Below are positions 33,178 to 45,435 of a stretch of 64,000 nucleotides of DNA, piece after piece (position 1 is the first letter of the stretch; the number at the start of each line of letters is the position of its first letter). The DNA is taken from assembly GCA_003290165.1 (NCBI GenBank), contig QNQO01000804.1, positions 1-64,000 of the forward strand, given 5' to 3'. The stretch comes from Berberis thunbergii. Lineage: Eukaryota > Streptophyta > Magnoliopsida > Ranunculales > Berberidaceae. Below the pieces are notes generated by a model. That model made no database searches. It was not told where the DNA came from and saw only the letters and a program-made list of their open reading frames with translations. Position numbers and translations under genes: made by a program.

Positions 33178-34778
33178 TTTTACTAGCACAAAACTTAATA
33201 CCCTGTTTTGTGATTGTAGTAAAAAATAAGTAGGGGTCATTCTGGACTGGGGATTAGAGGATTGGCTCACTAGGACTAAGGATACCTAATAGACAACTAA
33301 CAACCTAATTAAGAAAATATTGGGGGATTAGATTTTTCTAATTTAAACTAAGAAAATAATAAAACTTAAAGAGATGGCAAGGATTAAGAAATTAGCTAAG
33401 GTTTATCTCTACACACCAAACATATGCTCATGAATCAATCTTCATATTTGCTAACTCGCAAAAGACAATGCTCAAAATTAATCGTGACCGCACTGCATTA
33501 ATCTTATTATTTTCCCAAATTCGTTGAATTAAACTAAGTGTCGCTTTCAAACTATTCTTATCATGCTATCTAATCAGGTTTCACAAATTAGATAAACAAT
33601 CCAAGATCATTAAGTTCTATGGAAAATATGAACATTGATTAGGCAATCACAAGTATGGTAAACATCTTGCTATAAACCTAGGTTTTTACTTAACATTACC
33701 AACGTTCCTTGGTATTTACTACTTGTAAGTAAATGATTATAACGATTAGGTGAAATTCTCCTATACTCTAGCCCCAAATCCTAACATGCTTACTAAGTTA
33801 GCCACCTTAACAAACATACATAGATAAATTTTCTATAAGGCAGTTAAGCAAAACACAATCACTAATCAGAAAGAAAATATTGAATTCAATTAATTCACAA
33901 AACACATGTTCAGGCTTCGAATCAACCGCTAGCTAAAAGGGAGTTTAGGTAGACATATTAATTATGTTCAAAAAATATTCCATAATTAAAATATCAAACT
34001 AAAATAAGATAAAGAAAGGGTAGAGGGAAAGTTGTGCGTGGTGGTGGTGGAGGGTGGATCCTTGGGTGTGGATAGCAGATTGAAGAATAAATCTCTTATT
34101 TTACACTCACGATCTCTACTCCTATTTTGTGGTATTCTTCTTGTGCCAAAGGGATTCGACTGGTGAAGAGAGATTGTGCGAGAGAGAGAGGGGGGTCAAG
34201 CGTTGATGAAGTTGATATGTCAAAAGATGGACGGTGATGGCTCTGTGGCTAAGGAAAGAGACTGTGAGTGTGTGGCGACAGAATTACGGCGAGGAAGAAG
34301 ATCTAATGGCGAGAAGGGTTCGTGCGTGCAAGATGGTTTGAAGGGACGGCGATGGCCTGTTGATTTGGTGGATGGAGATGGTGAATGGGATGGTTGGTGG
34401 TGGTGTAGTTGATGTCGTGAGGGGAAGGGATTGCGATGAGGGATTCCGAGATGGGTACATGGTGGCTTGCTGCTGCGAGGCATGATTGTGAGATGGGTAT
34501 GTGGCTGGTGACTTGTTGTGGTTGCTAGCAACAATCTCTTGAGAGCAGATATCGTTCCTTTTATAACTATTTTCTCTAGGTTTCTTTCTTTGCGAAGTTT
34601 CCTTTTGCAACAAGTATTTCTAAATTGTCAGTTTGCTTATTTCAGCTTCTTTCTTAATATTTGTTATTGGCAACCTACAAAAACTCAGAAATAGTAATTG
34701 CTACCACAATTAAACAAGAAATAGTGAAGAATTTATATAGAAACAATTTAGTAAAGTCTCATAAATACGCTCCTATCA
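33178..34778 (-). repeat. LTR, first copy of tandem
   Basis: TGATGCAC at the left and CTATCA at the right in plus orientation. 1601 bp, similar over its length to 36881-38549. Five bases left of it are GTGTT; the matching right flank does not exist because the element is truncated. Short open frames at 34176-34613 are GA-rich shadows. Confidence 0.85.
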
Positions 34779-36880
34779 AATTCCCCCACACGTATCTTTT
34801 ATTAGTCCTCAAGCAAATCAAAGAAACAAAAATAAAAGATTCAATGACTCAACTACACTTTCCAACATTTGTCTCAAAGAATTTTAATGGATCATGACAT
34901 GATAAGATTTTTTACAAACACAATATTAAATTCACATCATTCGAAAACTTATACTCATTCAGAGAAATGATATAAAAATTCACAACTAAATCAATCCATG
35001 CAACAGGTGAAACTCAGACACATGCCAAAAAAGATTAACCCAAAAATCTCGCTGGATACACTTTTTTTTCTCTAATTGTTTGGTAAAATCATTCTTCATA
35101 TTCTAGTTATATGTGAGAGGATTGATGTAAAAGGAAAATAAAAAGCTCACATATAATATAACAAGAAAAAAAGGCATTTTCTGATATGCTTTTTTTTTAG
35201 ATATATGATCTCATGGAAGGAATGCTACTACTTGAATGCAAGAAATAGTGACACCATATGCTCATACCTGATTCGAATCTCCACATCGTGATAATGCACA
35301 ATACACTCAATCAAAAAATTTTCATTCAGGTTGTAATGAGGCCAAGGGATCAAGGGAAGAGAAAGAACGGATAAGAAAATTACGAAGGGCTTAAAAAATA
35401 GTGAAAACATGCAATAAGATTAGAGACATTAGCCAGGAATCATATGGTTCATGACATCAACATAAATGCAACACCGATACATCAGCTCATGTAGGAAAGG
35501 GAAGAAGTGGCCTAGTGATAATGAAGAGTTTCAGCCATTATTTTGTATCTATTGAAAATGAAAACAACTGGACAATTTGTTTAGTACTGAAATACTGAAT
35601 GAATATAGACAAGGGCTTGTATCCCTTATGTAACTTTGTATGAATCTTTTATTATTATTATTTTTTGCAACTCTTTCTTCTTGAACTATCTATCATAAGG
35701 GCCTTCCCTTACACTTGTTTTTCAACATATCTTGAACCACAATATAGTCTTTGCAAATCAAATCATGTTTTACTCTTCTGATTAGGTTAGGTATGGAAAA
35801 TGAGGGTAATGGAACAAAAAGACTTAATAATAGGCACAACAGGGGTTAACCTAAAGGGAATATATCACGGATCGGGGCTTATTTGGCAATGGTGAAAACT
35901 AGGTGTCTTTATTATGTCAAACATGTCGTGCAATTTAATATAATCCTTTGAACGAAATTAATACAAGTTCTGGTATTTAATTCTTAATTATGAAAGCAAT
36001 CCAAGTAGCAAACAAAAGTGAAATGGTGCAACGAATTATTATTGACAAAAGAAATGAAAGATGAACCAGCTAAAAACCCTCAAAATCAAGGAACAATAGG
36101 CTCAAAACTCACATATGGGTTATATTGAGTTAAATTCAATTAAACATGCTACAAGTAACAATTACTCAGTTGATTACATGTGATCAAGTCAGATATGATA
36201 ATCATGAATAAGCATTAACCAAATAATAATGTTAGACCTTAAATCATACTTATAAATCACCTTAAAGTCATGCAATTAAAAATCAAATTCCATCATTGTG
36301 TTGGAAAGTATTCTAAGACTTAAAACAAATATATGATTTTTTTAACTGACAGTAATACCAACAAAGAAATTAAAAACCAACATTTTTTTAACGGACTAAC
36401 ATTTTATTTTTAAAATTTTCAAAACAAAAACAACGTCATTTCCCCCACACTTAAACTTAACATTGTCCTCAGTGTTGACATATTAGAGCACGTGCAATAA
36501 AAGATTTAAAAGAGTAAAAACCAACTAATAACAAACAAAAGCAAAAATAACGAAAAAGCAAATCTGATTGGGTTGCCTCCCAAGAAGCGTTCAGTTTAAT
36601 GTCATACAGCCTGACAGTGTCTCCAATTAATCCTCAGAATAAGTGGAAACATGGAGTGATATGTCCTCCACGTCATGCTTCACAAATGAACTCAAAATAA
36701 GTTCTCTCAGACTACGGCTTATATTCTAATGAGTTCTCACCAGATCTCCTATTGCACATGAACTAGTACCAGAGATAAAGACAAAAAGAAAAAATTTAAT
36801 AAAAATAAAAAATTAATAAAATAAAAAAACTAATGAAGTAATTAGCAATTTTACTAATCCCCGACAACAGCGCCAAAAAT
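34779..36880 (-). other. Non-coding internal region of tandem element
   Basis: Matches the spacer of the first element (1322-3240), then the leader after its primer-binding site (5800-5954). There is no coding sequence. The junction near 36690-36725 (AACTCAAAATAAG followed by TTCTCTCAGACTACGG) marks the deletion of about 2.5 kb relative to the first element. Confidence 0.8.
36859..36875 (-). other. Primer-binding site
   Basis: Reads TGGCGCTGTTGTCGGGG on the minus strand next to the LTR, a diverged copy of the tRNA-Asp-type site of the first element (5955-5971). Confidence 0.7.
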
Positions 36881-38549
36881 TGATGCACTATTTTACTAGC
36901 ACACAACTTAATACATTGCTTTGTGAGTGTAGTAAAGAATAAATAGTGATCATTCTGGTCAAGGATTAGAGGTTTTGTTAAATAGCACTAAGGATAACTA
37001 AGAGACAACTAACAACCTAACTAAGAAAATATTGGGGGATTGGATTTTTCTAATTTAAACTATGAAAATATAACGAAGAAGAAAATAATAAAACTTAAGA
37101 GATGACAAAGATGAGAAATTAGCTAAGGGCTTATCTTTACACACCAAACATATGCTCATGAATCTATCTTCAATAATTACTTGCTAACTCGTGAAAGACA
37201 ATGCTCAAGATTAATTGCGGCCACCCTGCACTAATTTTGTTAGTTTTTCAAATTTGTTGAACTAAACTAAGCGTCGCTTTCAAACTATTCTTATCATGTT
37301 ATCTAATTAGTAATCGCAAGTTAGATAAACAATCCAAGATCATTAAGTTCTATGGAAAATATGAATATTGGTTAAGCAATCACAAGTGTGATCAGCGTCT
37401 TGTTCTAAATCTAGGTTTTTACTTAACCTTACCAACGTTCCTTGGTATTTACTACTTGTAAGTAAAGGATTATAACGATTAAGTGAAATTCTCCTATACT
37501 CTAGCCTCAAATCCTAACATACTTACTAAGTTTTCCACCTTGACAAACATACACAGATAAGTTCTCTATAAAGCAGTTAAGCAAAACACAATCACTAATC
37601 AGAAAGAAAAGATTGAATTCAATTAATTCACAAAACACATGTTCGGGCTTCGAATCTTCCTATAGCTAAAAGGGAGTTTAGGTAGACTTATTAATTATGT
37701 TCAAAAAATATTCCATAATCAAATGTCAAACTAAAATAAGAGAAAGAAAGGGTAGAGGGAACGTTGTGCGTGGTGGTGGAGGGTGGATCTCTGGGTGTGG
37801 ATAGCAGAGTGAAGAATAAATCTCTTCTTCTTCACTCACGATCTCTGTTCCTATTGTGTGGTCTGCTTCTTGCGCCAAAGGGCTTCGACTGGTAAAGAGA
37901 GATTGTGCGAGAGAGAGAGAGGTCAAGCATTGATGAAGTTGATATGTCGAGATATGGACGGTGATGGCTCTATGGCTGAGGAAGGAGGTTGTGAGTGTGT
38001 GGCGATGGAAGGACGGCGAAGAAGAAGATCTGATGTGAGAAGGGTTTGTGGCGTGGTGTAGCTGATCTAATGTGAGAAGATCTGATCTGATGTGAGAAGG
38101 GACAACGATGGTCTGCTGATTTGGTGGAAGGAGATGGTGATGAACAGTGGAAGAAATGGCGATTGATGTTGGTGGTGGTGTAGCTGATGTTGATGGGAAG
38201 GGATTGCGATGAAGGATTGCAAGATGGGTAGATGGTGGCTTGTTGTTGTGAGGTGTGATTGTGAAGATGGGTTTGTGGCTGGCGAGTTGTTGTGGTTGCA
38301 AGCAACGATCTCTTGAGAGCAAGTATCATTCCTTTTATAACTGTTTTCTCTAGGTATCTTTCTTTGAGTAGTTCCTTTTGCAACAAGTATTTCTAACTTG
38401 CCAATTTTCTTCTTTTAGCTTCTTTCTGAATACTTGTTATTGGAAACCTACAAAAACACGAAAATAGTAATTACTACCATAATTTAACAAGAAATAGCAA
38501 AGAATATATAGAAACAATTCAATAAAATCATATAAATACGCTCCTATCA
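36881..38549 (-). repeat. LTR, second copy of tandem
   Basis: 1669 bp, TGATGCAC...CTATCA. Internal-region sequence follows on both sides: primer-binding site on one, PPT (ATTCCCTCACAC, 38551-38562) on the other, showing that this LTR is shared. Open frames of 138 and 198 codons on the minus strand (37726-38386) are low-complexity Ser/His/Pro and are not kept in the sister LTRs. Confidence 0.85.
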
Positions 38550-39545
38550 AATTCCCTCACACTTATCTTTTGCTAGTCCTCGAGAAAATCAAAGAAAAAA
38601 AAATAAAAGATTCAATGACTAAACTAAACTTTTCAACATTTGTCTCGGAGAATTTTAATGGATCATGACATGATAAGATTTTTTACAAACACAAAATTAA
38701 ATCCACATTATTCGAAAACTAATACTCGTTCATAGCAATGATATAAAAATTCACAATTAAATCAATGTGAAACTCAAACACATGCCAAAAAGAATTAACC
38801 CAAAAATCTCACTGGATGCACTTTTTTTTCACTAATTGTTTGATAAAATCATTTTTCCCATTCTAGTTATATGTGAAAGGATTGATGTAAAAGGAAACAA
38901 ATAGCTCACATATGATATAACAAGAAATAAAGGCATTTTCTGACATGTTTATTATTTTTTTATTTTTTTCTGATTTATGATCTCATGGAAGGAATACTAC
39001 TACTTGAATGCAAGAACTAGTGACACCATATGCTCATACCTCTTTCGAATATCCACATTGTGATATTGCAAAATAGACTCAATCAAAAGACGGACAAAGA
39101 AATTATAAAGGGCTTTAAAATGGTAAATAAGATTAGAAACATTAGCCAGGAATCACATGGTTCATGACATCAACATAAATGCAACACCGGTACATCAACT
39201 CATGTAGGAAAGGGAAGAAGCGGCCTAGTGATAATGAAGATTTTCATGAATTATTTTGTAACTACTGAAAATGAAAAGAACTGGACTATCTGTATAGTAC
39301 TAAAATACTAAATGAATATAGGCAAGGGGGCTTGTATCCCTTCTGTAACTTTGTACCAATCTTTTTTTTTTTGGAAACTCTTTTTTCTTGAACTATCTAT
39401 CATAAGGGTCTTCCCCCACACTTGTTTTTTAAACATACCTTGAACCACAATATAGTCTCTGCAAATCAAATTATGCTTCACTCTTCTATTTAGTTTAGAT
39501 TTGGAAAATGAGGGTAATGGAACAAAAAAGCTTAATTACAGGCCA
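38550..39545 (-). other. Truncated second internal region
   Basis: Homologous to 34779-35830, ending after TGGAACAAAAAAGCTTAATTACAGGCC; the next bases (CAAGATGGATGAG) have no match, so this is the breakpoint. Confidence 0.75.
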
Positions 39546-40010
39546 AGATGGATGAGATATTTCCATGTTAAAGCATTTCAAAATCTTTTTAGTGTACCTT
39601 GATTGATGGACTACTATCTCATTATTAATTTGCTATATGTGTAGTCAAAGATTTCTTAACAAACGCACAAAGATAAATTGGAATCATAATAATCCATACA
39701 AATGTTCACTAAGAGGTTATACCACAACCTTCCTGAATATTTCCAACCGTATAAGGCACACTTTAGATTCATTGACTTAACATAAAAACAAAATAAATCC
39801 TATATGAATTTTCATATAAGTGATTGTAAATGAATCCTTATATAAATAAGCAATCACGACATCCATAAGTCTTATATCAATTTAATAAGAACTACAAGAC
39901 TTATTAAAAGTCGAAGACGTGGTTAAATTCTTTAGAGACAAGAACCATCAAAACTTGGGTTTCTTTGTCAATAAAGTTTTTGTCAAAATATTTTTACATT
40001 CACAAAACGA
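39546..40010. other. Short unassigned stretch
   Basis: AT-rich; no feature seen. It may contain the gag start of the next element with many stops. Confidence 0.35.
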
Positions 40011-40316
40011 ATGCTCTCCGAAGAGATATTTATAATTTTCAACAAAAAGAGGGCGAACATTTTTATGAATGTTGGGAAAGGTTCAGTGATTTCATTGTTA
40101 AGTGTCCCCATCACGGATTTAAGAAGTAGTGTTTGTTTAATACTTTCAAGATGTGTTACCCCTCAAAACCGTCATATGATTGATGCCACTAGTGGTGGAT
40201 CACTAATGAAGATGCCTATTAATGAGATTTGGAACTTCTTTGAAACTATTTCTAAAATTTATCAGCAATGGGATTATTCGATAAAGGATTCTGATAGGTA
40301 TAAGGGAGGTATGTAG
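40011..40316 (+). pseudogene. Gag fragment (Athila-like)
   Basis: Residues PQNRHMIDATSGGSLMKMPI and following INEIWNFFETIS match the region of Athila gag where most copies read RQLIDSMAGGSIL. It is 101 codons long and ends in a stop; upstream gag is not seen. Not translated as part of a polyprotein. Confidence 0.65.
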
Positions 40317-40447
40317 GAAGTTAGAAATACATATATTCGTTCCTTTTTCCCTTGTAACTAGAAGCAATTGGCATAACTATGGCTCAGAAAATTGATACCA
40401 TTTTGGATAGGACTCAATCCTCACCTCCCACGAATGTTTCATTTGAG

Positions 40448-40556
40448 GTTTGTGTTGCATGTTCGAGTCCTAGTCATTCCACATTTAATTGTCATTTGCA
40501 AAATGATTATCCTGCGTATTTTGTTGAACACGTCAAGGTTTTTAATGTTATTCGGT
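40448..40556 (+). pseudogene. Gag zinc knuckle
   Basis: Reads CVACSSPSHSTFNCH: C-x2-C-x4-H-x4-C. It lies 130 bases after the gag fragment in another frame and is followed by a stop at 40556. Confidence 0.65.
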
Positions 40557-40813
40557 GACCTAGTAATAATCTACAATCCAACTATCACAACCCAGGTTTA
40601 GCCAAGCATCCAAATCTCTCCCAGGCCCATGGTCCACACCAAGGGGGACTTATTGTTTCCCAGGCTCCTCAAGCCCCATTCCCTGTTAGGCCTCAATTTA
40701 ACCAAGTTCATCCACCCAATACACCCACTTTAGAGGAAGTTGTTAATCGTTTTATTCAGAACACAAAAAGAATGTTTGAGCAGCATTCTTAGGTTATATC
40801 AGACTTAAAATCC

Positions 40814-41311
40814 ATGAATCAACACCAATCTCAAGCCATCGATAAACCTGAGATAGATATGAGTCAGATTGCTCAGGCATTCCCTGGGAGAAAGTCAAGA
40901 AGATTTCATAGTCAACCTGTTCAAAACCCTACAATGAAGATGTCAAATCTAATATTACCCTTAGGAATGGAAAACAAGTTGACTTTGACCCACTCGAGTG
41001 TTGTTGCATCCCTATCTAAGTCAAAGCAAGTTGCATCTCCATCTGACGAAAAGGTTGATAAAGCCTCACCTTTTAAAGATGATCCTCTTGACACTGACCC
41101 CACTCATGCTTCTTATTTTCCTCGAGCACTGTTTCCATCACTGTTAGCTCCGACAAAGAAAGAAACAAATTTCAACGATGAACCCCACCTAAATGTGCAA
41201 AAAATAGACTTCATCACCAAACAAGTTAGCTCAGATATTCCACAAAGAACCCCGCTTAATTATACGGATCCCAAGTGCTTGAGCATTTCTTGTGTTATTA
41301 GTGATATATGA
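40814..41311 (+). pseudogene. Gag-protease linker
   Basis: Open frame of 165 codons rich in Lys, Ser, Asp and Pro, leading to the protease region. In its length and composition (acidic/basic stretches such as SKSKQVASPSDEKVDK) it fits the variable linker of this element class. No motif beyond that. Confidence 0.5.
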
Positions 41312-41661
41312 TTGATAAAACATTGTTGGATTTAGGGGCGAGTATTAATTTTTTTCCATATTCCACTTATGAGCAATTAGGTCTCAGCTAGTTAAAACCG
41401 ACTGAAGTCACACTACAATTGGTAGATAGGTTTGTTAGAATCCCCCGTGGTATTATAGAGGATGTGATCAATAAGGTTGAAAAATTATATTTTCCAGTGG
41501 ACTTTATAGTTCTTGATACACAACTTGTTCACAATCCCTCCAGTCACATTCCAATTATTTTGGGTCACCAATTTATTGCCATATCCAATGCTAATATTAA
41601 CTATAGTAATATAATCATGAAAATTTCATTTGGTAACATGATCGCAAACTCAATGTTTTAA
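41309..41661 (+). pseudogene. Retrotransposon protease remnant
   Basis: MIDKTLLDLGASINFFPYST, with the DLGAS active site, then a TAG stop at 41389-41391, then TLQLVDRFVRIPRGIIEDV and PVDFIVLDTQ. It ends IILGHQFIAISNANINY, where the family has ILGRPFL. Asp-Leu-Gly is kept, but the domain is interrupted. Confidence 0.72.
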
Positions 41662-42289
41662 TGTAAATCAACAACCTCCTTGAGTCCGAGGATATCTATG
41701 AGGTTAACATGATTGACGATTTCGTAGAGAATTTATTTTTGCATTCTGACCCCTTGGTGGCATGTTTGACTCATTTCGGTTTAGATTGCGATATTGATAA
41801 TTTCCATCAGGGAAGTGAATGTTTTGTTTGATTCGGCCCCTATTATGGATCTTGGTTATACATGGAAGCCTAAAGTGAAACCCCTCAACTCAGTGAGTCA
41901 AAACTGGTCCTTTCTATTCAGAAGCCACCCAAACTTGACTTTAAACCATTACCTGACACCCTCAAGTATACATTTTTAGGTTCTGATGATACTTTACCTA
42001 TTATTATTTCGTCTGTGTTGACTTTAGAACAAGATAGTAAATTGTTAAATTTCTTAATGAACATAAGGCACTACTTGGGCGGACTATAGTATTAAAGGAA
42101 CTGTTTGCATGGATGGCATTCATATTGAAGATAATGTAAAGGTTTCACGTGAAATGCAACATAAACTTAATCCTAATCTTATGGTGGTTGTTCGATCCGA
42201 GATGCTCAATTGTTGGATGAGGGTATGGATAGCTCTTGGATCAGTCCAATTTAGTTTGTGTAAATGAAGTCGAGGTGATGGTAGTTACA

Positions 42290-42970
42290 AACAATAAGAA
42301 TGATTTAGTTCCCACGTGCATGATCACCGGATGGCGAGTTTGCATTGAATACCGTTAGTTGAACTCAGTCACGAGGAGGGATCATTTTCCCTTTTTCCCT
42401 TTATCGATCAAATGCTTGAGAGGTTAGACGAACATAATTGTTATTGTTTTCTTGATGGGTATTTCAGTTATAACCAAATCCCCATTGCACTCGAGGATCA
42501 AGAGAAAATCACATTCACTTTTGGGATATTTGCGTATCGAAGAATGTTTTTTGGGTTGTGTAATGCACCTGCCACCTTTACAGAGGTATGGTAGAAAGGT
42601 TTCTTGAGGTGTTTGAGGATAACTTTCCAGTATTTGGGGATTCATTTGATGAGTGTTTGCATCATTTAACCTTAGTGTTAAATAGGTGAAAAATAAGAAT
42701 CTTGTCTTGAATTGGGAGGAATGTCACTTTATGGTTAGGCAAGGTATAGCTCTTGGGCATATAATTTCTCATAAGGGCATTAAAGTTGACATAGACAAAA
42801 TTAATTCAATTTTGAGTCTTCCATCCCCAAAGATGGTGAAAGAAATTAGATTTTTTATAGGCCATGCTAACTTGTATCGTAGGTTAATTAAGGACTTTCA
42901 TAAGATTACTCATCCTCTACGCAATTTACTTGCTAAGGAATATGTTTTGTCTTTGAAGAAGACTATCTAA
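42290..42970 (+). pseudogene. Reverse transcriptase remnant
   Basis: Pieces WRVCIEYR, LDGYFSYNQIPIALEDQEKI, FGIFAYRRMFFGLCNAPATF match the central part of RT (family: RVCIDYRKLN, FLDGYSGYNQI, RRMPFGLCNAPATFQ). The YVDD catalytic loop is not seen: a stop and shift fall just after PATF. 42686-42970 continues with FMVRQGIALGHIISHKGIKV and the connection to RNase H (HANLYRRLIKDFHKITHPL). Confidence 0.78.
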
Positions 42971-43039
42971 AAGATTTTGAGAAGCTTTAACAATTGTTGA
43001 CTTCAACTCCAATCATCCAACCTCCTAATTGGGATTTGC

Positions 43040-43440
43040 CTTTTTAGCTTATACGTGATGCTTCTAATTTTGCGGTTAGAGATATCTTAGGACAATGAGT
43101 GGACAAAAAGCCCCATGTTATTTATTATTCTAGTCGAAGTCTACAAAATGCGCAACTTAATTACTCCACAACAGGGAAGGAATTGCTCGCTATTGTATTT
43201 ATTTTAGACAAATTTTTAGGTCATACCTTATAGAATCCACAGTTATTATTTTTACTAACCATGCGCCATTGAAGTACCTTTTCTTATCTAAAAAGGATGC
43301 TAACCATTTGTCTAGACTTTTTGTAGAATCATCTAGTGTTGGTGTGCCCTTGAATGAGTCATTTCAAGATGAGCAATTATTTGCTATCTCCCAATTACCT
43401 TAGTATGCAAATAATGTGAATTACTTTGCTACTGGTCAAC
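43040..43440 (+). pseudogene. RNase H remnant
   Basis: DASNFAVRDILGQ (where family has DASDYAVGAVLGQ), then HVIYYSSRSLQNAQLNYST, TGKELLAIVF and a decayed end. The first active-site Asp of RNase H is present. Stops interrupt at 43097 and later. Confidence 0.7.
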
Positions 43441-43559
43441 TCCGTTCTAATTAGTCTAAACAAGATAAGATTAAGTTTCTTGTCGAGGTCAGACATTTCT
43501 TCAGGGATGATCCTTATTTATTTAAATATTGTCCCAATCAGGTCATTAAGAGATGTGTT

Positions 43560-44200
43560 CTAGAGAGTGAATTTCATAGTATCATTTCCTTTTGCATGAT
43601 CAGGCATATGGAGGTCACTTTAGTTCTAGAAAAATAGTTGTAAAGGTTTTGCAGTGTGTCTTTCATTGGCGAACTATTTTTCATGACACCCATGCATTTT
43701 ATGCTATATGTGATAGATGCCAACGAATAGGTTCCATTTCACATAGGAATATGATGTCTCTTACTAATATTCTAATTGTGAATTTTTTATGTTTGGGGTA
43801 CTGACTTCATGGGACATTTCCTTCCATCGTTTGGTTATATTTACATTCTTCTCGTTGTTGATTATGTTTCTAAATGGGTAGAAACGGTAGCTTGTAAAAC
43901 GAATTACCACAAGGTTGTGGTCAATTTTTTTAAGATAATATTTTTTTCATAATTTCTTTACTCTATGTGCTATTATAAGTGATGGTGGCTCTCATTTTTG
44001 TCATAAACCATTTGAATTGTTAGTTAAAACCACATCACTCATAAAGTAGGTAACACCTATCATCCACAAATATTCAATCGGGCGATTAAACACAATTTAG
44101 ATAAGACAGTTCGACCAGACCATAAGGATTGGTTACACCTTCTGAATGGCGTTATTTGGGCTTATAGGACAGAGTTTAAAATCCCGCTTTGAATGTCTAC
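43560..44200 (+). pseudogene. Integrase zinc-binding and catalytic core remnant
   Basis: The H2C2 region reads HDQAYGGHFSSRKIVVKVLQ, then CDRCQRIGSISHRN (43592-43740). The core continues with VDYVSKWVETVAC (about 43855-43895) and DGGSHF, NRAIKH, TVRPDHKDW pieces in various frames. Catalytic residues are partly lost. Confidence 0.72.
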
Positions 44201-44345
44201 ATGTACACTTGTTTTTTGTAAGCCATGCCATTTGCATGTGGAATTGAAGCATTGTGCTTATTGGGCTATCAAAACCTTTAATTTTGATATAGATAAGGTC
44301 GGATAACATCATAAGCTTCATTTTAATGAGTTAGAAAAATTAGGA

Positions 44346-44672
44346 ATGACACAAACCAAACTGCTAAAATTTACAAAGAACGAACGAATGTGTTTCATGA
44401 TAAATCCATTCTTCGCAAATCCTTTGAGCCTTTTCAAAAGGTTTTGTTGTATAATTCTCAGTTGCGTTTTTTCTTGCAAATTACAATCTCGATGGTCTGG
44501 ACCTTATATTGTGAAAACAAGGTTTCCACATGAAGCGGTTGAGATTGTTGATTCTAAGGATGATTATGCTTTTAAAGTCAATGGTAAGCGTTTTAAACCA
44601 TTCTTAGAGTTGCCTACATCAGAAGTCGAGGTTGATGTGATATTATTAGAGGATCATGTGTATCAGGATTGA
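44346..44672 (+). pseudogene. Integrase C-terminal region
   Basis: From about residue 45, LQSRWSGPYIVKTRFPHEAV and KVNGKRFKPFLELP, the family's 'W-GP-V...RLKPY' domain. The first part of the frame differs from the family because of a shift. Confidence 0.75.
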
Positions 44673-44760
44673 GAACTTATTTCTCTGCAATCCATGGTCT
44701 TATAGGTAATTAATGTCTTTCATTGAGCCAACGACGTTAAACCAAACGCTCCTGGGAGGC

Positions 44761-45435
44761 AGACCAACTTTAATTGTGTCATTATGGTTAGTCTGGATTG
44801 ATTTTCGAGTACTTTTTTAGTTGCATTCTAGTTATACTCGATAGCTCCTTAACGATTTTGATTTACAACTGGTGCATGCAGTTTTTTCATTTGTGCATTT
44901 TTGTGTCATGTATATGTTTTATAAGTTTTTCATGAAAAATCCACAATTTTTATGTTTTTTAGCTTTCATTAGTGGATGATCTCTCCGAAATTTGTAACAA
45001 CTTCACTATAGTAATATCACTCTAGCCCTCATCTTTTCTTTTTCCTTCATTTATCATGGTTATTCTTTTTATACATTAATCATAATGTTTAGTTTAGGTT
45101 TAGAGGTGCGGTTTATGAATTTTTTGACAGTTTCAAAATTTTGAGCTTAAATGTATTTCACAATTAAACCGATTAATTACTATTTTCATCTTAATCTCCG
45201 TTGAATACTAAAATGATTATAAATATGGCAATTGCGAAAATCTTTGATATGAACAAAATCCGAAGTTTTGTTGAATTCTAAAAAAAATTGAAATTTTTTT
45301 AGCCTTTTATATGGCCTTGTAGAATGTTCATTTCCAATGAAGATGATGCTTTTAACTGGTTAACACTTTTAAATTTGAGAAAATGCATGTTATCACTTGT
45401 CACATTGATATATTAATAGGAAAACATAAGTTTTG
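44761..45435. other. Unassigned stretch
   Basis: Non-coding AT-rich DNA, probably the decayed 3' spacer of the preceding element. Confidence 0.4.

Larger units (their letters stand above)
33178..39545 (-). mobile_element. Athila/Tat-like element in tandem LTR-internal-LTR-internal form, non-coding
   Basis: Homologous to the element at 1-7626 but with a larger deletion. LTR (33178-34778), internal (34779-36880), LTR (36881-38549), then a second internal copy that starts with the same PPT and spacer and stops at about 39545. The internal region jumps from sequence equal to 3240 to sequence equal to about 5800 of the first element, so gag, protease and all of pol are gone. This three-part tandem is what unequal recombination between two related copies gives. 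No protein is encoded; it can only be moved by other elements. Confidence 0.85.
40011..44760 (+). mobile_element. Eroded Athila-like Ty3/gypsy gag-pol without LTRs
   Basis: In order on the plus strand: gag, zinc knuckle, protease, RT, RNase H, integrase core and integrase tail, each broken by several stops and shifts. It ends with ACGTTAAACCAAACGCTCCTG followed by GGAGGCAGACC (44728-44760), the motif common downstream of pol in Athila-like elements. No LTRs flank it. The element is much older than the other gypsy copies, as every domain is degenerate. Confidence 0.82.

Noticed and set aside
37726..38386. Overlapping minus-strand frames of 198 and 138 codons
   Set aside because: They lie in the LTR; the matching LTR (34176-34613) and 590-1080 do not keep the frames; composition is repetitive.
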